A stretch of 64,000 bases of DNA from Sesamum alatum (GCA_034509735.1 JACGWO010000012.1:1860001-1924000); one strand, 5' to 3'. Positions 1 to 12,107 are shown, numbered from the stretch's first letter. Notes: generated by a model not told the origin, from the letters alone. Numbers and translations are program-made.

Positions 1-1130
1 ATCAGGATTGGCTCCCAACTGAGCACTGAATTAGTAGGGCAACTAACAACTTTTTTTGTAGGAAAATGTGGATGTCTTTACATAGTCAGCCTGCGACTTG
101 GTAGAGATCATGGGTTGTGCCAAAGACAACACTGAACAAATAAACTATAAAAACTATTACTTCTTACTAAAAATTCAACCATCACTATCTAAATGTCTTG
201 GGCTTTATCTTTGCGGTGTAGTGGACGTTATTAGCTGCGGTCTAAATCTCTTATTTCAAATTGATATTATATTTTATTATAGACATACTTAAAATTTTGA
301 AATTAGTTATTTATATTAATGGTATTTTTATCTTGGATCTACCTCAATTAAATTGCTCTTTTTATTGTTGGATAAAAATAAAAATATGTTCTTATTCATT
401 TTTATTATAATTTTGGAGAAATATTATTTGAAAGTATTTCGAGAAGAATTTTTATTGATGAATGTGTTGAAATGAAAATATTTCTATATGAGTGGGTGGT
501 AAACTTAACTGACTTGTGTTGATATTTGATTTGAGATTTATCTATTTATTTGTTTAAATGTTGGATTACTTATTTATATTTACAAATTAGATAGTACGGG
601 ATTTTGAAAAATAGAGTGTACTATCATTTCTTTTTTGTTTTTATTTTAAATGTTGTGCAAAAATATTTTCTCGAAACATGCCAAACTAAAATATATTTTT
701 ACCAACATTTTTATTTTATCTTATTTATTTTCAATATATTGTATAAACTTTCCTAATTTGATTCTCTTCCCTAATTTAATTTTCTCTAAAATTTATCATC
801 TCCAAAATAACAATTATCTTTTTAGAATACTCCCATATTACTACATTGTTATTGTATTAAAATAACCATTAATAAATATATAAATTGGTATAATTATTAT
901 CCGGATAAAGAATATGTAAAAACCAATTCTAAGTAACTTTTTTATTTGCTACTTTTTTTTTGTTTGTTTTCGATTCACATTTTATATCTCGATTCGTTGA
1001 TGAGTTCTATATTTTTTTATCCTCTATCAAATCACATATTTTTCTTCTTCTGGTATTTATATATTTTATTTTATATCTCCAATACTTATGGTATGAAATT
1101 GAACTAATTTAAAAATAGATTTGCTTGCAG
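1..1130. other. AT-rich intergenic flank
   Basis: No supported gene. The stretch is very AT-rich and all open frames are short and low in complexity. A T-rich tract ending in TAG near 61 is followed by a short open frame ending in TAG at about 86. This could be a last exon and 3' UTR of a gene to the left of the window, but nothing in it is recognisable. From about 290 to 1120 I see only AT-rich DNA. Confidence 0.6.
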
Positions 1131-1650
1131 TAGGGGTGCAAACGAGCCGAGCTTCGCCGAAATTTCAAGCTCGAGCTTGAGCTCACAAGCTCAAGCTCAT
1201 TGCTCATATTTCTTTTTAAGTTTTTATTTTTTAATACGAACATATTATTATTAATATGTAATATTGAATACTATTATAAAAAGTTTTAAAAACATATGCT
1301 ACAATATTTTAATCTAATGTTATGAATATATGACTTCATAATATTTTTATTATATATCTAATATTAGTTTAATAGTAACATAATTAGTAAAAGTATAGAA
1401 AATATACATCAAATTATCTAAGTACTTATACATAACTTTTATAGTTATATATACACCAAATCAAAAAATATTAGTAAATTCTTAAAAGAATCTAATAATA
1501 CTTATAGTATGTGGTTAAATATATATTTGTCCAAAACTATTTTTTTTAATAATTGAATTGTATAATTTATGTATTTTAATAAAATAGATAAACATAAGCT
1601 AATTTCTAAAAGTAAAAAATAATGAGAATTGTCATGAAAATATATCTTTA

Positions 1651-1664
1651 AAATATGATGATGG
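1651..1664. repeat. LINE target site duplication, left copy
   Basis: The 14-mer aaatatgatgatgg is repeated exactly at 5722-5735, just after the LINE 3' A-run. A perfect variable-length duplication is the signature of target-primed reverse transcription. Confidence 0.9.
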
Positions 1665-1700
1665 AAGAAATAGATTTATTGGAGCATTCAGCTTCTTGAT

Positions 1701-3268
1701 TTGTTAAAAATAAAGGCATGGGATCCAATTTCTTGGAAGCCTATTTTGGTAGATAATTGCAATAATATACAAAAGAAAAAAAAAATCAATCTGGAAACAC
1801 AATATTCTCTCTGTTCTCTCACACATACTACACACACTAACATCCATGCAAATCCTAATGCTAGCGGCAAGACGAACGACGGGCCTAACGTGGAGGAGGA
1901 GGAGACGACTGCCAAGGATGAGGGGGGTGAAGGGGATGTGGATAGAGACAAGAGAAACTCACAAGATAAGGAGAGGAAGGCGGAGGCACTTGCGTCTTTC
2001 AATATTGGTGAATTCATGAGGCTAGCAAATAGGGTTATTGATCAAGGAGATTTTGATTCCATTGCTGCACTACACTCACTGCAAACAGCGTGGGAGGAAA
2101 AGTTTGGGACACAGCTATCATCAAGTGCGATGGAGGAGGGTGCATTAGGTAGAGTTTCCTCAGGGCGAATGGCGAGGGATGGGGGTGGATTGAAACTGGT
2201 GGCTGGAAGAATTCCAACGCCATTCAGGCTCCTCTTGGGGCGAGACGAAGTGTTGAACCAGCATCGACAAAAGCCCTAGATGTTGCCAATCTGGCTGGTA
2301 CAAGTGGGACGAAAGAGGGAGAAGTTGTGTGTCCAACACCCATAACTCGACTGGAAGTAGGTCATGGGTTGTTTGTTGGTAATATTCCCTTACGGAAAAT
2401 TACACCAGAAACGACACAGGGGGATCGAGTTGCAGAAGCATTTAACAATTCATCAAGGAAAACATTACACTATGTCTCGCCTATGATGCAACATGGTGAA
2501 ATTATTGTGAAACTTACGCTCACGCAAGTGGAAGAAGGGTCTAAGAAATGGCGTGCTACTGCAATTAGGTATTTTCTTGGCAAGAAACCATATTTCCATC
2601 ACATAAATGCGTTTGTGCGATCAACCTGGCTGGTCGTGAAAATGTTATCGCTATCACGAATGGATTCTATTCTTTCCAATTTAGATCTGAAATGGAAATG
2701 GAGGAAGTTATTGAGGGGAACCGTGGTTGGTTCAGGGCCAACTTATAGTGTTGTAGAAATAGGAGCCTAGAATGACACTGAGGAAACACCAACGTACTCA
2801 AGTTTATAGATACGACCGAAGCATCTTTCGATTGAGTACTGGATGGATAAAGGATTTAGCATTGTGGCTAGCGGGGTTGGAAAACCACTATACACGGATG
2901 CCATCACGAAGACATGCACTTGCCTGGACTATGCTCGGATTTGTGTGATGTTAGATTATAGTTCTAAAATCCCAAAAAATCTAATCATATTGAGCTCGTC
3001 AATTGACAGCAGACCTGATCGGCCGATGAGAGTGGATGTAGAGTATGAATGGCTCCTGCAACGATGTATACAATGTCAGTCACTAGGCCATGAGCAATCA
3101 AAGTGTCCGATTAAGCAAACATGTACTACACAACCATCTGCTATCTATGTAGAGAAAAAGGTTGCTGACTCAGCAGCTGAGGAGAAGGTATCAGTTGAAG
3201 TGGAAGGCCACGTAGGTAGGAGAGTTGACCATGTTGACCAGGATGATTTTAAAGTTCTGAAGCAATAG
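1701..3268 (+). pseudogene. LINE ORF1 (DUF4283-like, CCHC zinc knuckle), broken
   Basis: The frame is split into three blocks (1701-2279, 2327-2770, 2843-3268) by stops and frameshifts. The middle block contains the W-R-A-T-A-I-R-Y-F-L-G-K-K-P-Y-F-H-H stretch typical of DUF4283 proteins of plant LINEs. The last block carries a CX2CX4HX4C knuckle, CIQCQSLGHEQSKC, at about 3068-3109. ORF1 proteins bind element RNA. This one cannot make a whole protein. The start at 1701 is only the first ATG of the open block; the true start is not certain. Confidence 0.75.
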
Positions 3269-3469
3269 GGTATATTTGGGCAGTCTACTTCCTTTGCGAT
3301 GTTGAATCCCCTAGACCAGAGCGAGCAATATAAAGGCAAGGAGATAATTGTGTTCAATAAATATGCAGCATTATGTGTGGATACTGAAGAATTAGAGACT
3401 GAACCCTAATCTTGACTTGGTGTGTTTTGAATTGGGTTCTAACATACGCAGCCCGCCAGTTGGTCCCTT

Positions 3470-5520
3470 ATGATTGCGGTCGGAGTATGGAATGTGCGAG
3501 GCCTAAATCACAAGGATCATCAGCTTGCGGTTGGGGAGCTCTTTAGAGAACATAATTTGCATTTCTTAGGTGTCTTAGAGAATCGGGTAGCACAGAGTAA
3601 TGTTACGCGTATACAGGGTAGTATGTTTCCCTCTTGGAGATGGTTTTCTGATTATTCGTGTTGTAGGACGAGAATTTGGATGGCTTGGAATGAGGTGGAG
3701 ATTGTTGTTGATATTCTAGAGATCCATGAGCAATTTCTGCATTGTAGTGTGGAGATGCGACGGATGCACACAACTTGTTTGATAATGGTCCTCTATAAGG
3801 CTAACGATGTCGGTGTGCGACGAGAACTCTGGAGGCAGTTGGTATTGATTGCTGAACGAATTGATGATATGCCATGGCTTGTAATGAGAGACTTTAACAC
3901 AGTAATAGATAAAAGCGAAATATGCGGCCAACACTCAGTCAATTGAAGTGCCATGGAGGAATTCTTGTCCTACGTCTCTGAAACAGGGTTACATCATTTA
4001 CCTATGAGAGGGCTGCAATTCTTGTGGTCCAATTGTAGTGATGGGAATCAACGGCTTTGGAAGAGATTGGGTCGGGTACTAGTAAATGAAATGTGGTTTG
4101 AAAGGTGGCCGGAGAGTGTATACGTATGCAACATGCCTCCCACGTCTAATCATCCACCTCTACTTCTAAAGGGACCTCTAATGCAGCGCACACCGTCCCT
4201 ATTTCATTTTGATAACTACTTAGCAACGCAAACATGTTTTCTTCAAGCTGTGGTGGGAATATGGAGGCATCGTATTGAGGGTTCACATATGTACTCCGTT
4301 ATACGTAAGCTCAAACTTCTAAACCCGTGTGTAGGGAACTGAAAAAGGCGAAGGGTGACTTGGCTCATAATCAACAGCTTGTTACTAAATTCCTCACTCA
4401 GGCGCAAGTGATGGCTCAGCAATTTCGAGATGACACTGTGCTGCTGCAACTCGAGAAAATGTGCAGGGTTGTATGCTAGAGCCACTGCTTTGGAGCAAGC
4501 TATGCTTCGTCAACGGGCAAAGATGCAATAACTTAAAGGGGGAGATCAATGTACCAGGATATTCTTTGGAAAGATTAAGGCTCGAAGGGCGATGTAGCGC
4601 ATCTTCCAAATTAAGAATCGCGAGGGGGTGATGCTCACGAACCAGCACCAGATTATTGGGGAATTTATTCATTTCTTTGAGGACCTGATTGGGGGCCAGA
4701 GGAGGAATAGTTTCATTGAGCTCGAGTATCTAAAGCCATGGACACGGCACCTTATCATGTTCGAGGAATCTGATCAGATTGTTCAAGATGTCACTGCAGC
4801 TGAAATTAAAGAGGCGGTATTTGGTATTGAAGAAGACAAATCACCTGGCCGGGATGGGTATTCCTCAGGTTTCTAAAGGCGCCTGGCCTATCACTGGGAA
4901 TGAAGTGGTGGCAGATGTGCAGGAATTTTATCCAGGGTAAATTGCTGAAACAGCTAAACGCAACAATTTAAACCATGGTGCCAAAGGTTCAATTACCATC
5001 TGTCGTGGCTGACTTTCGACCAATTGCTTGTTGTAATTTTCATTATAAGGTGATTACGAAGAGGCTGTTTCAGCTGCGTGGGCTGCCGCTCCCTTGGCAT
5101 ACGTTACTTTTGGGTAAGTTTAAAATTACTCGGAATCTCTTTATTCTTTGGTTGGCTATTCTTGAGTGGCTACCTACATTTGATAAACCTTGGTGCGTGC
5201 AACGCCATCAAAATTGTGTATTATGTGGTGAACAATAGTTGGAAACACATACTTATCTGTTTTTCCAATGTTCGTTTGCGAGTCGATGTATGGGGATCCT
5301 TAGGAGGGAGTGTCGGTTCTTGTGGCCTGGCCTGCAATGGAATCAAGGTATCTTGTGGGTAACTTGGAAATAGAGGCGAAACCATTTGTTGAATATGGAT
5401 GCGAGGACCACTCTCTCCTCTTGTGTTATCATGTATGGATGGAGAGAAACAAACGGCGGTTTCGGCAGGAGGAAGGGTCTGCTGAACAATTAGCAAAGCT
5501 GGTTTTGGAGGAAGTATGAT
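3470..5520 (+). pseudogene. LINE ORF2 remnant (endonuclease, RT fragments, zf-RVT)
   Basis: The 3470-3946 block is an apurinic-like endonuclease N-terminus, with WNVRGLNH near the start and RDFNTVID where the family has GDFN (glycine replaced by arginine, aspartate kept). Later blocks give an RT entry motif (DKSPGRDG near 4840), a DFRPIACCN block near 5010, and a zf-RVT-like tail around 5100-5240 with cysteines in QNCVLCGEQ. The palm with the catalytic FADD motif is absent, so a large internal deletion has removed RT activity. Several frame changes separate the blocks. Confidence 0.75.
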
Positions 5521-5721
5521 TGCGTATTCTGAGTGACGAAATTCCATTTTCTCTGCAATCGTCGGTCTTATTTAGGATTTGGAGTATTGCCTGGACGTGA
5601 GCTTTGATTTATTTGTTTGATTGGGTACCATGGAATGTAGAGTATTAGGAGTTAGCGCATTTGCTAATCCTATTCTACGTGTTGTATTCTTTTTATATTA
5701 ATGAATTTGCCTTCTGCCAAA

Positions 5722-5735
5722 AAATATGATGATGG
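5722..5735. repeat. LINE target site duplication, right copy
   Basis: Exact copy of the 14-mer at 1651-1664, directly after the A-run that ends the LINE. Confidence 0.9.
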
Positions 5736-5804
5736 CAATTTAAATTTTATATCTTTCAGTTCTAAAACCAAAACGTTTTAACCAAGCAGTGATTGATCAC
5801 ATTA

Positions 5805-5832
5805 CATATATATATATATATATATATATATA
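5805..5832. repeat. (TA)n microsatellite
   Basis: About 14 uninterrupted TA dinucleotides in the right arm of the hAT-like element. Confidence 0.95.
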
Positions 5833-6489
5833 ACGCAATAGCAATAAAAAGAAGTAAATTTATTTAACAATGATTTTTTTTATTAGATTAATTCATGGGA
5901 ATCACCAAATTTCAACGTAAGTTTACAAGCAGTAAAATAAAAATATTATGTATTATGTATCTTGGTACAAACATATACTCGTAAATAAATATAAAACATT
6001 ATAAGTTAATTGTTTGAACTTGTAAATTTACAAAAGTACAAGAGGTTACAAATTGATATTAAAAGATAATAATAAAATTTATACATTCATTACAATAAAT
6101 AATTATTTACAAAACAAAATTATCAATAACTAGATTGTTGATTAAACTTATTTTTAGACAGATATTTGATAACATAGATCAAAGTAACATATTTTATTAT
6201 TATTATTTTATTTTTTTAATCTAAAATAAAATATGATATATTGATTAAATATAATTCTAATATGTGATCAATTTTGAATATAAATTTGATATAATATTGA
6301 TTTTGTAATTAACTATCTAAAAAACTTAAAGGTACAAAATATATAAAAAATATTAAAAAACTAGAAAAAGCTTGTGAGCTTTCGAACACAAATACTTGGG
6401 CCTAAGCTCAGCTCGTCAAGAAGCTCGAGCTCGAGCTAGCTAACGAGGCTCACAAGCGGCTCGGCTCATCTTGCACCCCTAGCTAGCAT

Positions 6490-7292
6490 ATATTAAGTAC
6501 TTGGGTCCAGTTTGACTCAACGATTGGATAATCAATTCTAAGATAATTAATTTTGCAAAAATAATTATTACATTTAGATTCAAAAATTCCATAATTGATT
6601 ATACAACAGCAGATTGTAATTAAAATTCAAAACTAACCTCATTCTTATGTTAAAAATTTCACCAACTAATAAATTAAAACTATTAAGTTATAAAAATATT
6701 AATAATCACTCAAATAAATTATTTTTATTAAATATTTATTTACTGTTAGAGATAATTATACAATTGCGTCAATCTTATCACCAGTTGATGAAATAACATT
6801 AATCGAGTGTATTATACTATTAGTCGATAAAATGATAGAGTCAAAAAGAGAGTTTGAAGTGAGCTGTAAGTTTCAATAACTCATCTATAAATAAGGAATT
6901 CACAAACTTAAGTGATACATCAGTTATTACTTTACCTTCAGTATATAAAATACAGAGAATCCTATGCCTCAAACCACAGAACCACCAAAAAATTCTAGTA
7001 CAGATCTCCACGTGTCACTTCACTCCCACGACCAAAAACAATTGAACGAGCAACGTACGTGGGAAAGAATCTGAAAATCCAGTGGCAGTCTCATAAATTT
7101 CCACCTCTCATTTTTGCACTTCTTTTCCTTTCCCACTCCTCCCATTTTACACATAGTTACCATTCATCGGAGCTCCTCCACCCTCACCGTCCCAACCCCA
7201 CCCCACCCCACCGGTATATAGAAACATGAGAGTTTATATACTGCTTGTTATAGGAAAATCATAGAGTGTAGAAGGAGGAGGAGGAGGAGGAG
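6490..7292 (+). promoter_or_regulatory. Upstream region and probable promoter of the SYN3-like gene
   Basis: AT-rich DNA gives way near 7000 to a C-rich, pyrimidine-rich stretch (7120-7210) and TATA-like words at 7215-7220 and 7234-7239. A GGA/GAG repeat lies directly before the ATG at 7293. This looks like a plant core promoter and 5' UTR, but no transcription start can be read from sequence alone. The hAT-like element ends about 800 bp upstream of the ATG. Confidence 0.4.
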
Positions 7293-7416
7293 ATGTTCTA
7301 CTCGCATACGCTATTAGGAAGGAGAGGGCCTTTGGGGACTATTTGGTGTGCTGCCCATTTGCCGCACAAGCTCAAGAAGTCTCATTACGTTTCAATCAAT
7401 GTACCCTCCATCGACG
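7293..7416 (+). pseudogene. SYN3-like exon 1 (Rad21/Rec8 N-terminus)
   Basis: Forty-one intact codons plus one base, from ATG to a GTTCGT donor. The N-terminal kleisin helix region that contacts SMC3 is fully recognisable and undamaged. Joining the last G to AA at the start of exon 2 gives a glutamate codon, so the phase is right. Intron 1 is about 844 bp and T-rich. Confidence 0.85.
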
Positions 7417-8260
7417 GTTCGTGCTCGATAAAAGAATAAGCATACGACTTTTGGCATTTTGGTTTGGTTTTATTTCGTGGTTTTGTGTTTTTCTCTACAA
7501 TTTAGTGTCAAGAAAGAATCTTGATTAGTTGGGTTTGGATAACAATTGATGAGAAACTTATTCTTGATTCGTGGGTTTATGTTTTGGGCGTGTTTGTGTG
7601 GTTTATTCCTTGGTAAACAAATTGAGCTTTTCATACTTCAAGTGATGTTTATTTTTTGAGCTCATCTTCATGTCATTTTTGTGAGACCATTAGCTTTTCA
7701 TGGGATAAAAGGTGAATGCACTACTTTCTTTATAATATGATGAGATGTGATTTTGTGCTTGGCAACAATTAGTTTGCTTTTGTTTTTTTTTTTCTTTTTT
7801 CTTCCTAATTTGGATATGTAAAGACTACATTTTTGCATTGGTAAAATTGGTAATGATATAAGTTATCAATCAAAGTTTTGTGTTTTCTGATCATTTATCA
7901 ATATTGATGCACAGATAGTACTTCTTTTGAAGTAAGTTTCTCTATACCATTAAAATTTGAGGCTGTCTTGTGGCATCCTGCACTGCTTCTTTGTTCGCGT
8001 AGTGTTGTATGTTCATCATAAGATTTGAACATGTACGGCTTCCTTTTTTTTTTTTTTCTTAATTATAGTTTTTACCTGAGGAAATGAAAGTTCTTAACAA
8101 CATCATACTGTTATCTAGTTACAATTACTACTTCTTGGTGAGATTGTCTACTCGTTTGGCATTGTTCTTAATTTCCATGAGCATCTTTCGAACTTTATGT
8201 TAATAGCCTTTTCGGATGCTTTCTTGAAACTTGATTATAGTTGTGGAACTTGATTTATAG

Positions 8261-9168
8261 AACAAATCATGTGTCCCCAAGTGCCTATTTCACTGAGAAT
8301 GTCGAGAGACTTTCTGCGTGAAGCTGTGCGGATATACTCGAAGCAAGTTGACTATGTTTTAGAAGATGCACAGAATACATTAAAGCATGTCTTGACTACT
8401 GTAAACACCAATCTTCCTGATGATGCAACTCATGCCCCATTTCATGCCATCACTTTGCTCGAAAAGTTTGAGCTTGATTCCTTGGAATTAGATGATTGTG
8501 ATAAGGACTGGTATGTTTCTGCTGAAAATCTTTAACTCTTTCTTTACTAGCTATAGAGGGTAGATAAAGTCAGGGCTTCATTTTTTCAGGTGCGAGGATT
8601 CTTATCTCAAGAGCAAGGATGACATTACTTTGGCAGGTATTGATATTGCATATGAAAATTTAAGCTGTGATCATGTTGCTTCCTATTTCCTAATTTTCCC
8701 CTTGATCCCCATTAACATTTACTAGGGCCTTGGATATTCTATCCCACAGAGCAAATTCCAACTGGGAAAGATCAATATATTGTTGTCCATAGTTGATGAG
8801 GTGCACCCCTATTTTACATTCTTTTGTGATATAATTGATGCATTTAAAGGTTATGCTAATCTATTAATTTTTTTCTCCATTGTAGCATGATTTTAGAGCT
8901 TCATCATTCATAGAAGATAATTCAGGATGAGTGTCAATGCCAATGGAGGAAGAGTAAGGTTTTTCATGGCCTATTAAAGTTAACTATACGTCATCACTCT
9001 TGAGTAAGTTATGAATTTGATCTGTTTACTCTTGCAGTATTTTTCCGCTTGTTAAAGTGGACGCAACTGCTGGTGTTGAGTATCCTTCTCCTCCTAAACA
9101 ATTAAGAGCTAATGATGGAAATATTGGAAATAGTAGTTCTCAAGATTTACCAAGTATTGGAATCATGC
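8261..9168 (+). pseudogene. SYN3-like exons 2-6
   Basis: Exon 2 (8261-8510) encodes the RIYSKQVDYVLEDAQ region and the acidic LELDD. Exon 3 (8591-8637) encodes the DDITLA block. Exon 4 (8750-8800) encodes EQIPTGKDQY, then runs into TGA TGA unless one base is skipped. Exon 5 (8886-8953) has TGA at 8928-8930. Exon 6 (9038 to about 9168) is open and ends where Copia-A begins. All introns have AG acceptors and GT donors and the phases agree across junctions (G|AA, TG|G, G|AG, GA|T). Confidence 0.8.
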
Positions 9169-9172
9169 ACAT

Positions 9173-9192
9173 CCTCCCCCCCCCCCCTCCCC
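9173..9192 (-). other. Copia-A polypurine tract
   Basis: On the minus strand this is a G-run of 12 flanked by further purines, straight after the RNase H region. It is the expected primer for plus-strand synthesis. The 3' LTR that should follow is absent. Confidence 0.6.
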
Positions 9193-9194
9193 GC

Positions 9195-10219
9195 AAGTGG
9201 GACTAGGGGCAAGAGACGCCAGTCCAACTTGGACACCATAGCTCCAAACGACTTCAATGGAAGAACCTTGGTGAAGATATCAATGAGCTGATCAACTCCT
9301 TTAATGTGAGTGGGTGCAACGAACCTTTCCTTATATCTATCCCGAACAACATGACAATCCAATTCTATATGTTTCGTACGTTCGTGAAACACAGGATTTG
9401 CCATAATGTGGAAGGCAACCTGATTGTCACAATAGAACAGAATTAGTTAGGAGAGACAAACTCCAAAGTCCTGCAAGATGTATGAGATCCAACACAGTTC
9501 ACAGACGGTGGCTGCCATGCTCCTATATTCGGCCTCGACAGTTGATCGTGAGATGGTACATTCGTTGTTTTTCTTCCAGGAAATGAGGGTTGATCCTAGA
9601 AAAACACAGAAGCCAGTAAGGGACCTTCTAGAATTTGGGCAAGAGGCCCAATCAACATCACAGTATCAAGTGAGTTGCAACGAATTAGATGCATCAAAAA
9701 GTCCCTTGGAAGGACACCCTTTAAGATACTTTACAACATGAAGTGTTGCAGTCCAGTGATCCTCACAAGGACGGTTGAGAAACTAGCTCAACTGTTGAAC
9801 TGAATGTGATATATCAGGCCTAGTAAACCCAACCCACATCCTTGACAATATCAAGGATATACTTAGTCTGAGCAATGTATGTGCCAGCAGTGTTCCTTGC
9901 AATCTCCAGACCCAAAAAGTAACATGCGTCCCCAATATCTTTAATGGTAAATACAGCATGGAGGTGGTCTCTTATAGCCTGAATATCAGATAAGGAAGGC
10001 CTTGTGATGAGTATATCATCCACATAAATGAGGAGAGACATCAAGCTATGATCAATTTTCATTGTGAAGAGACAATTATCATGAGGGGATTGAGTGAACC
10101 CATACTCCTACGGTTTGAGAGGAAGTTACAAATTCCAGTGCCTCGAAGCCTTCTTGAGGCTATAGAGTGATCTCTACAATTTGCAAAACATTCCAGAATC
10201 CAAAGAATATGCTTCATGT

Positions 10220-10277
<58 letters not shown>

Positions 10278-10504
10278 CCTCATCTATGTAACCATGTAAA
10301 AAAGCATTGTTAATGTCCAACTGCTAAAATAGGCCATCCATGAGTTGTTGTAATTGTTAGAAAGATCCGTACAGCCACAGCCTTCGCGACAGGGGAGAAA
10401 CTGTCAGTGAAATCTATTCCTTCAACTTGATTGTACCCCTTGGCAACCAATCTTGCCTTGTATCGTTCAACTGTGCCATCAGCCCTTAGTTTTGTTTTAT
10501 ACAC
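9195..10504 (-). pseudogene. Copia-A reverse transcriptase and RNase H, broken
   Basis: The 10504-10310 block has KLRADGTVERYKARLVAKGY, the conserved start of the Copia RVT_2 domain. The 10062-9820 block has the catalytic YVDDILI, followed by GDACYFLGLEI. The 9404-9195 block has RNase H features ([14 protein letters not shown]). In between, an LYSLKKASRHWN motif near 10085-10160 is readable only with frame changes, and an AC/AT microsatellite interrupts the domain. Inactive. Confidence 0.8.
10222..10277. repeat. (AC)n(AT)n microsatellite inside Copia-A RT
   Basis: About 19 AC units run straight into about 8 TA units. They sit between the block that resembles the PPG-Y motif and the upstream RT block, so they expanded within, or replaced, coding sequence after the element died. 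Confidence 0.95.
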
Positions 10505-10552
10505 CCATTTGCAGCCAATGGGTTTCTTCCCAACTGGGAAATAGGTGATCGC

Positions 10553-11198
10553 TCAAGTGGAATTGTTCTCCAGAGCTGCTAGTGCAAGCTCCATGGCCCT
10601 CCTCCATTCAGGATGTTGAACTATTTTAGCAAATGATTTTGGTTCCTGCAAAATTGATAAGGAAGCCATGAAAGACATATATGCAGTTTTACTGGAATAC
10701 AAAAGAGAAGGATCATCTTGATGACATATGAAATCGTCCATCCAGCCAGGTTTGTGACTGAGTTTGGAGGACCTGCGGGGGATCAAGGCAGGAGCAGGAA
10801 GAGAAGCAGGAGGTGAGGAAGCTTGAGAAAAAGAGTCAGCAATGGAAATAGTGGATAAGTCAGAAGGAGTGGTTGGGTGAGAGTTAGTGTTTTCAGAGAC
10901 AGAATATAAGATATCAGTATGTAGAGGCACTGCAGGAAGTGGGCAAGAGGGCTTGGATAATGTGGATGTGGCGAACGGGAATATGTTTTCATGGAAAGTC
11001 ACATATCTAGAGGTGTAGGACTGCCTGGCCTCTTAAGTCATATACCCTGTACCCCTTCTGATTTGCAGAATATCCAAGAAGTATACACCTAGATGCTCTC
11101 TTGTGAAATTTGGTTTTGCGTGGGTCAAGGTTAGTGGCAAAGCATAAGCATCCAAATACCCTGAGATGATCATAGCCAGGAGGTTTCTGGTACAACAA
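10553..11198 (-). pseudogene. Copia-A integrase C-terminal to RT linker
   Basis: The 11198-11007 block matches the conserved segment after the integrase core ([40 protein letters not shown]). The 11002-10553 block is the low-complexity Ser/Pro-rich linker ending with a W-R-A-M-E-L-A-L-A-A-L-E-N motif, which precedes the RT in Copia polyproteins. The frames differ between blocks. Confidence 0.75.
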
Positions 11199-11276
11199 TT
11201 CATAGGGTGTTTTCCAGTTGAGAGTTTGAGTGGGAGTTCTATTGATGAGATAGGTGGCAGTCAGGATTGAATCACC

Positions 11277-11939
11277 CTAGAATCTAATTAGGAGAGATGC
11301 TTGAAACAAGAGTGCTCTGGCTACATTAAGCAAATGTCTATGCTTTCTTTCTACCCTCCTATTTTGTTGTGGAGTGTAAAGGCAGAAAGTTTGGTGTATA
11401 ATCCCAAGTTCATTGATAAGGGATTGGCAATATTTGTTTAGGGATTCTGAACCATGGTTTGAACGGATGGTTTTTATTCTCACATTAAACCTTTTGTGTA
11501 TCATGTTACAGAATGAAGAGAACAAGGATGAGATTTGAGATTTTTGTTTCATCAAGTAAGTCCAAATGGCTCTGGAGTGATCATCTACAATGGTTAGCAC
11601 ATAGTGGCACCCAGAAATGGTATGTTCCTTATATGGCCCCCATAGGTCTAGGTGGATGAGTTCAAACACAGAGGATGCAAGGGAAGTGCCCAGAGGAAAA
11701 GGTACTCTGGATTGTTTAGCCAAGGGACATATCTCACAAACAAAATCACTTTAGCATTCAGAGGAATTACATACACCAAGTTGTTTCAATGTCTGCACAA
11801 AAGAATGACCTAACCTCATGTACCAAGTGGCTTTATTACAACCCTTAACTGCAGAACAAGATACATATACAGGGGGAATAGATACAGTAAGATTATCAAT
11901 ACAAGAGGACTGTGTTAGGACATATAGTCTTCTGCACAC
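11277..11939 (-). pseudogene. Copia-A pre-integrase and integrase core, mutated active site
   Basis: The 11939-11751 block has the GAG-pre-integrase signature ending in LGHS. The 11723-11277 block is the rve core: HLDLWGPY holds the first Asp and VERKHRHLLN the Glu. The second Asp lies in a motif that is normally SDNGSE but here reads SNHGSE, so the catalytic Asp is changed. Integrase inserts the element cDNA into host DNA; this copy would be inactive even if expressed. Confidence 0.8.
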
Positions 11940-12107
11940 ATAACACTTTGCCAGAAATTCTTTAGTGTTTTGGTCCTGGAAAAACCAATTATTTTGAGTA
12001 AAACAGAAGCTATATGCAGAATGGGAAAATAATTGAGTTACTGAGAGAAAATTTACTGAGAAGGTGGGAATGAAGAAGACATGATCAAGTGTCAGCTTAC
12101 TGGATAG

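Larger units (their letters stand above)
1665..5721 (+). mobile_element. Degenerate plant L1-type LINE, flanked by 14-bp TSD
   Basis: A non-LTR retrotransposon on the plus strand. It has an ORF1 with a DUF4283-like region and zinc knuckle, an ORF2 with an endonuclease, short pieces of RT and a zf-RVT tail, and a short 3' A-run (about six A) before the right duplication at 5722-5735. The length of about 4.06 kb is shorter than a usual full-length plant LINE, because much of the RT palm is missing. The perfect duplication contrasts with a heavily damaged coding region. That suggests either old age with a lucky flank or damage partly inherited from the source copy. It lies inside the hAT-like element. 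Confidence 0.9.
1131..6481. mobile_element. hAT-like non-autonomous DNA transposon (host of a nested LINE)
   Basis: The left end starts TAGGGGTGCAAACGAGCC and the right end is its imperfect inverted copy, ending GCACCCCTA at 6481. About 22 bp of terminal inverted repeat match with a few differences. Both subterminal regions are rich in GAGCTC/CTCGAGC words, as is common in hAT-type plant elements. The flanking 8-mers gcttgcag (1123-1130) and gctagcat (6482-6489) agree at 6 of 8 positions, so they fit an old 8-bp target duplication. Without the LINE the element is about 1.28 kb and shows no transposase. Superfamily is inferred from end sequence and duplication length only. Confidence 0.6.

Noticed and set aside
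10059..10283. A frame encoding alternating Cys-Val
   Set aside because: It is the translation of the AC/AT microsatellite in dead RT sequence.
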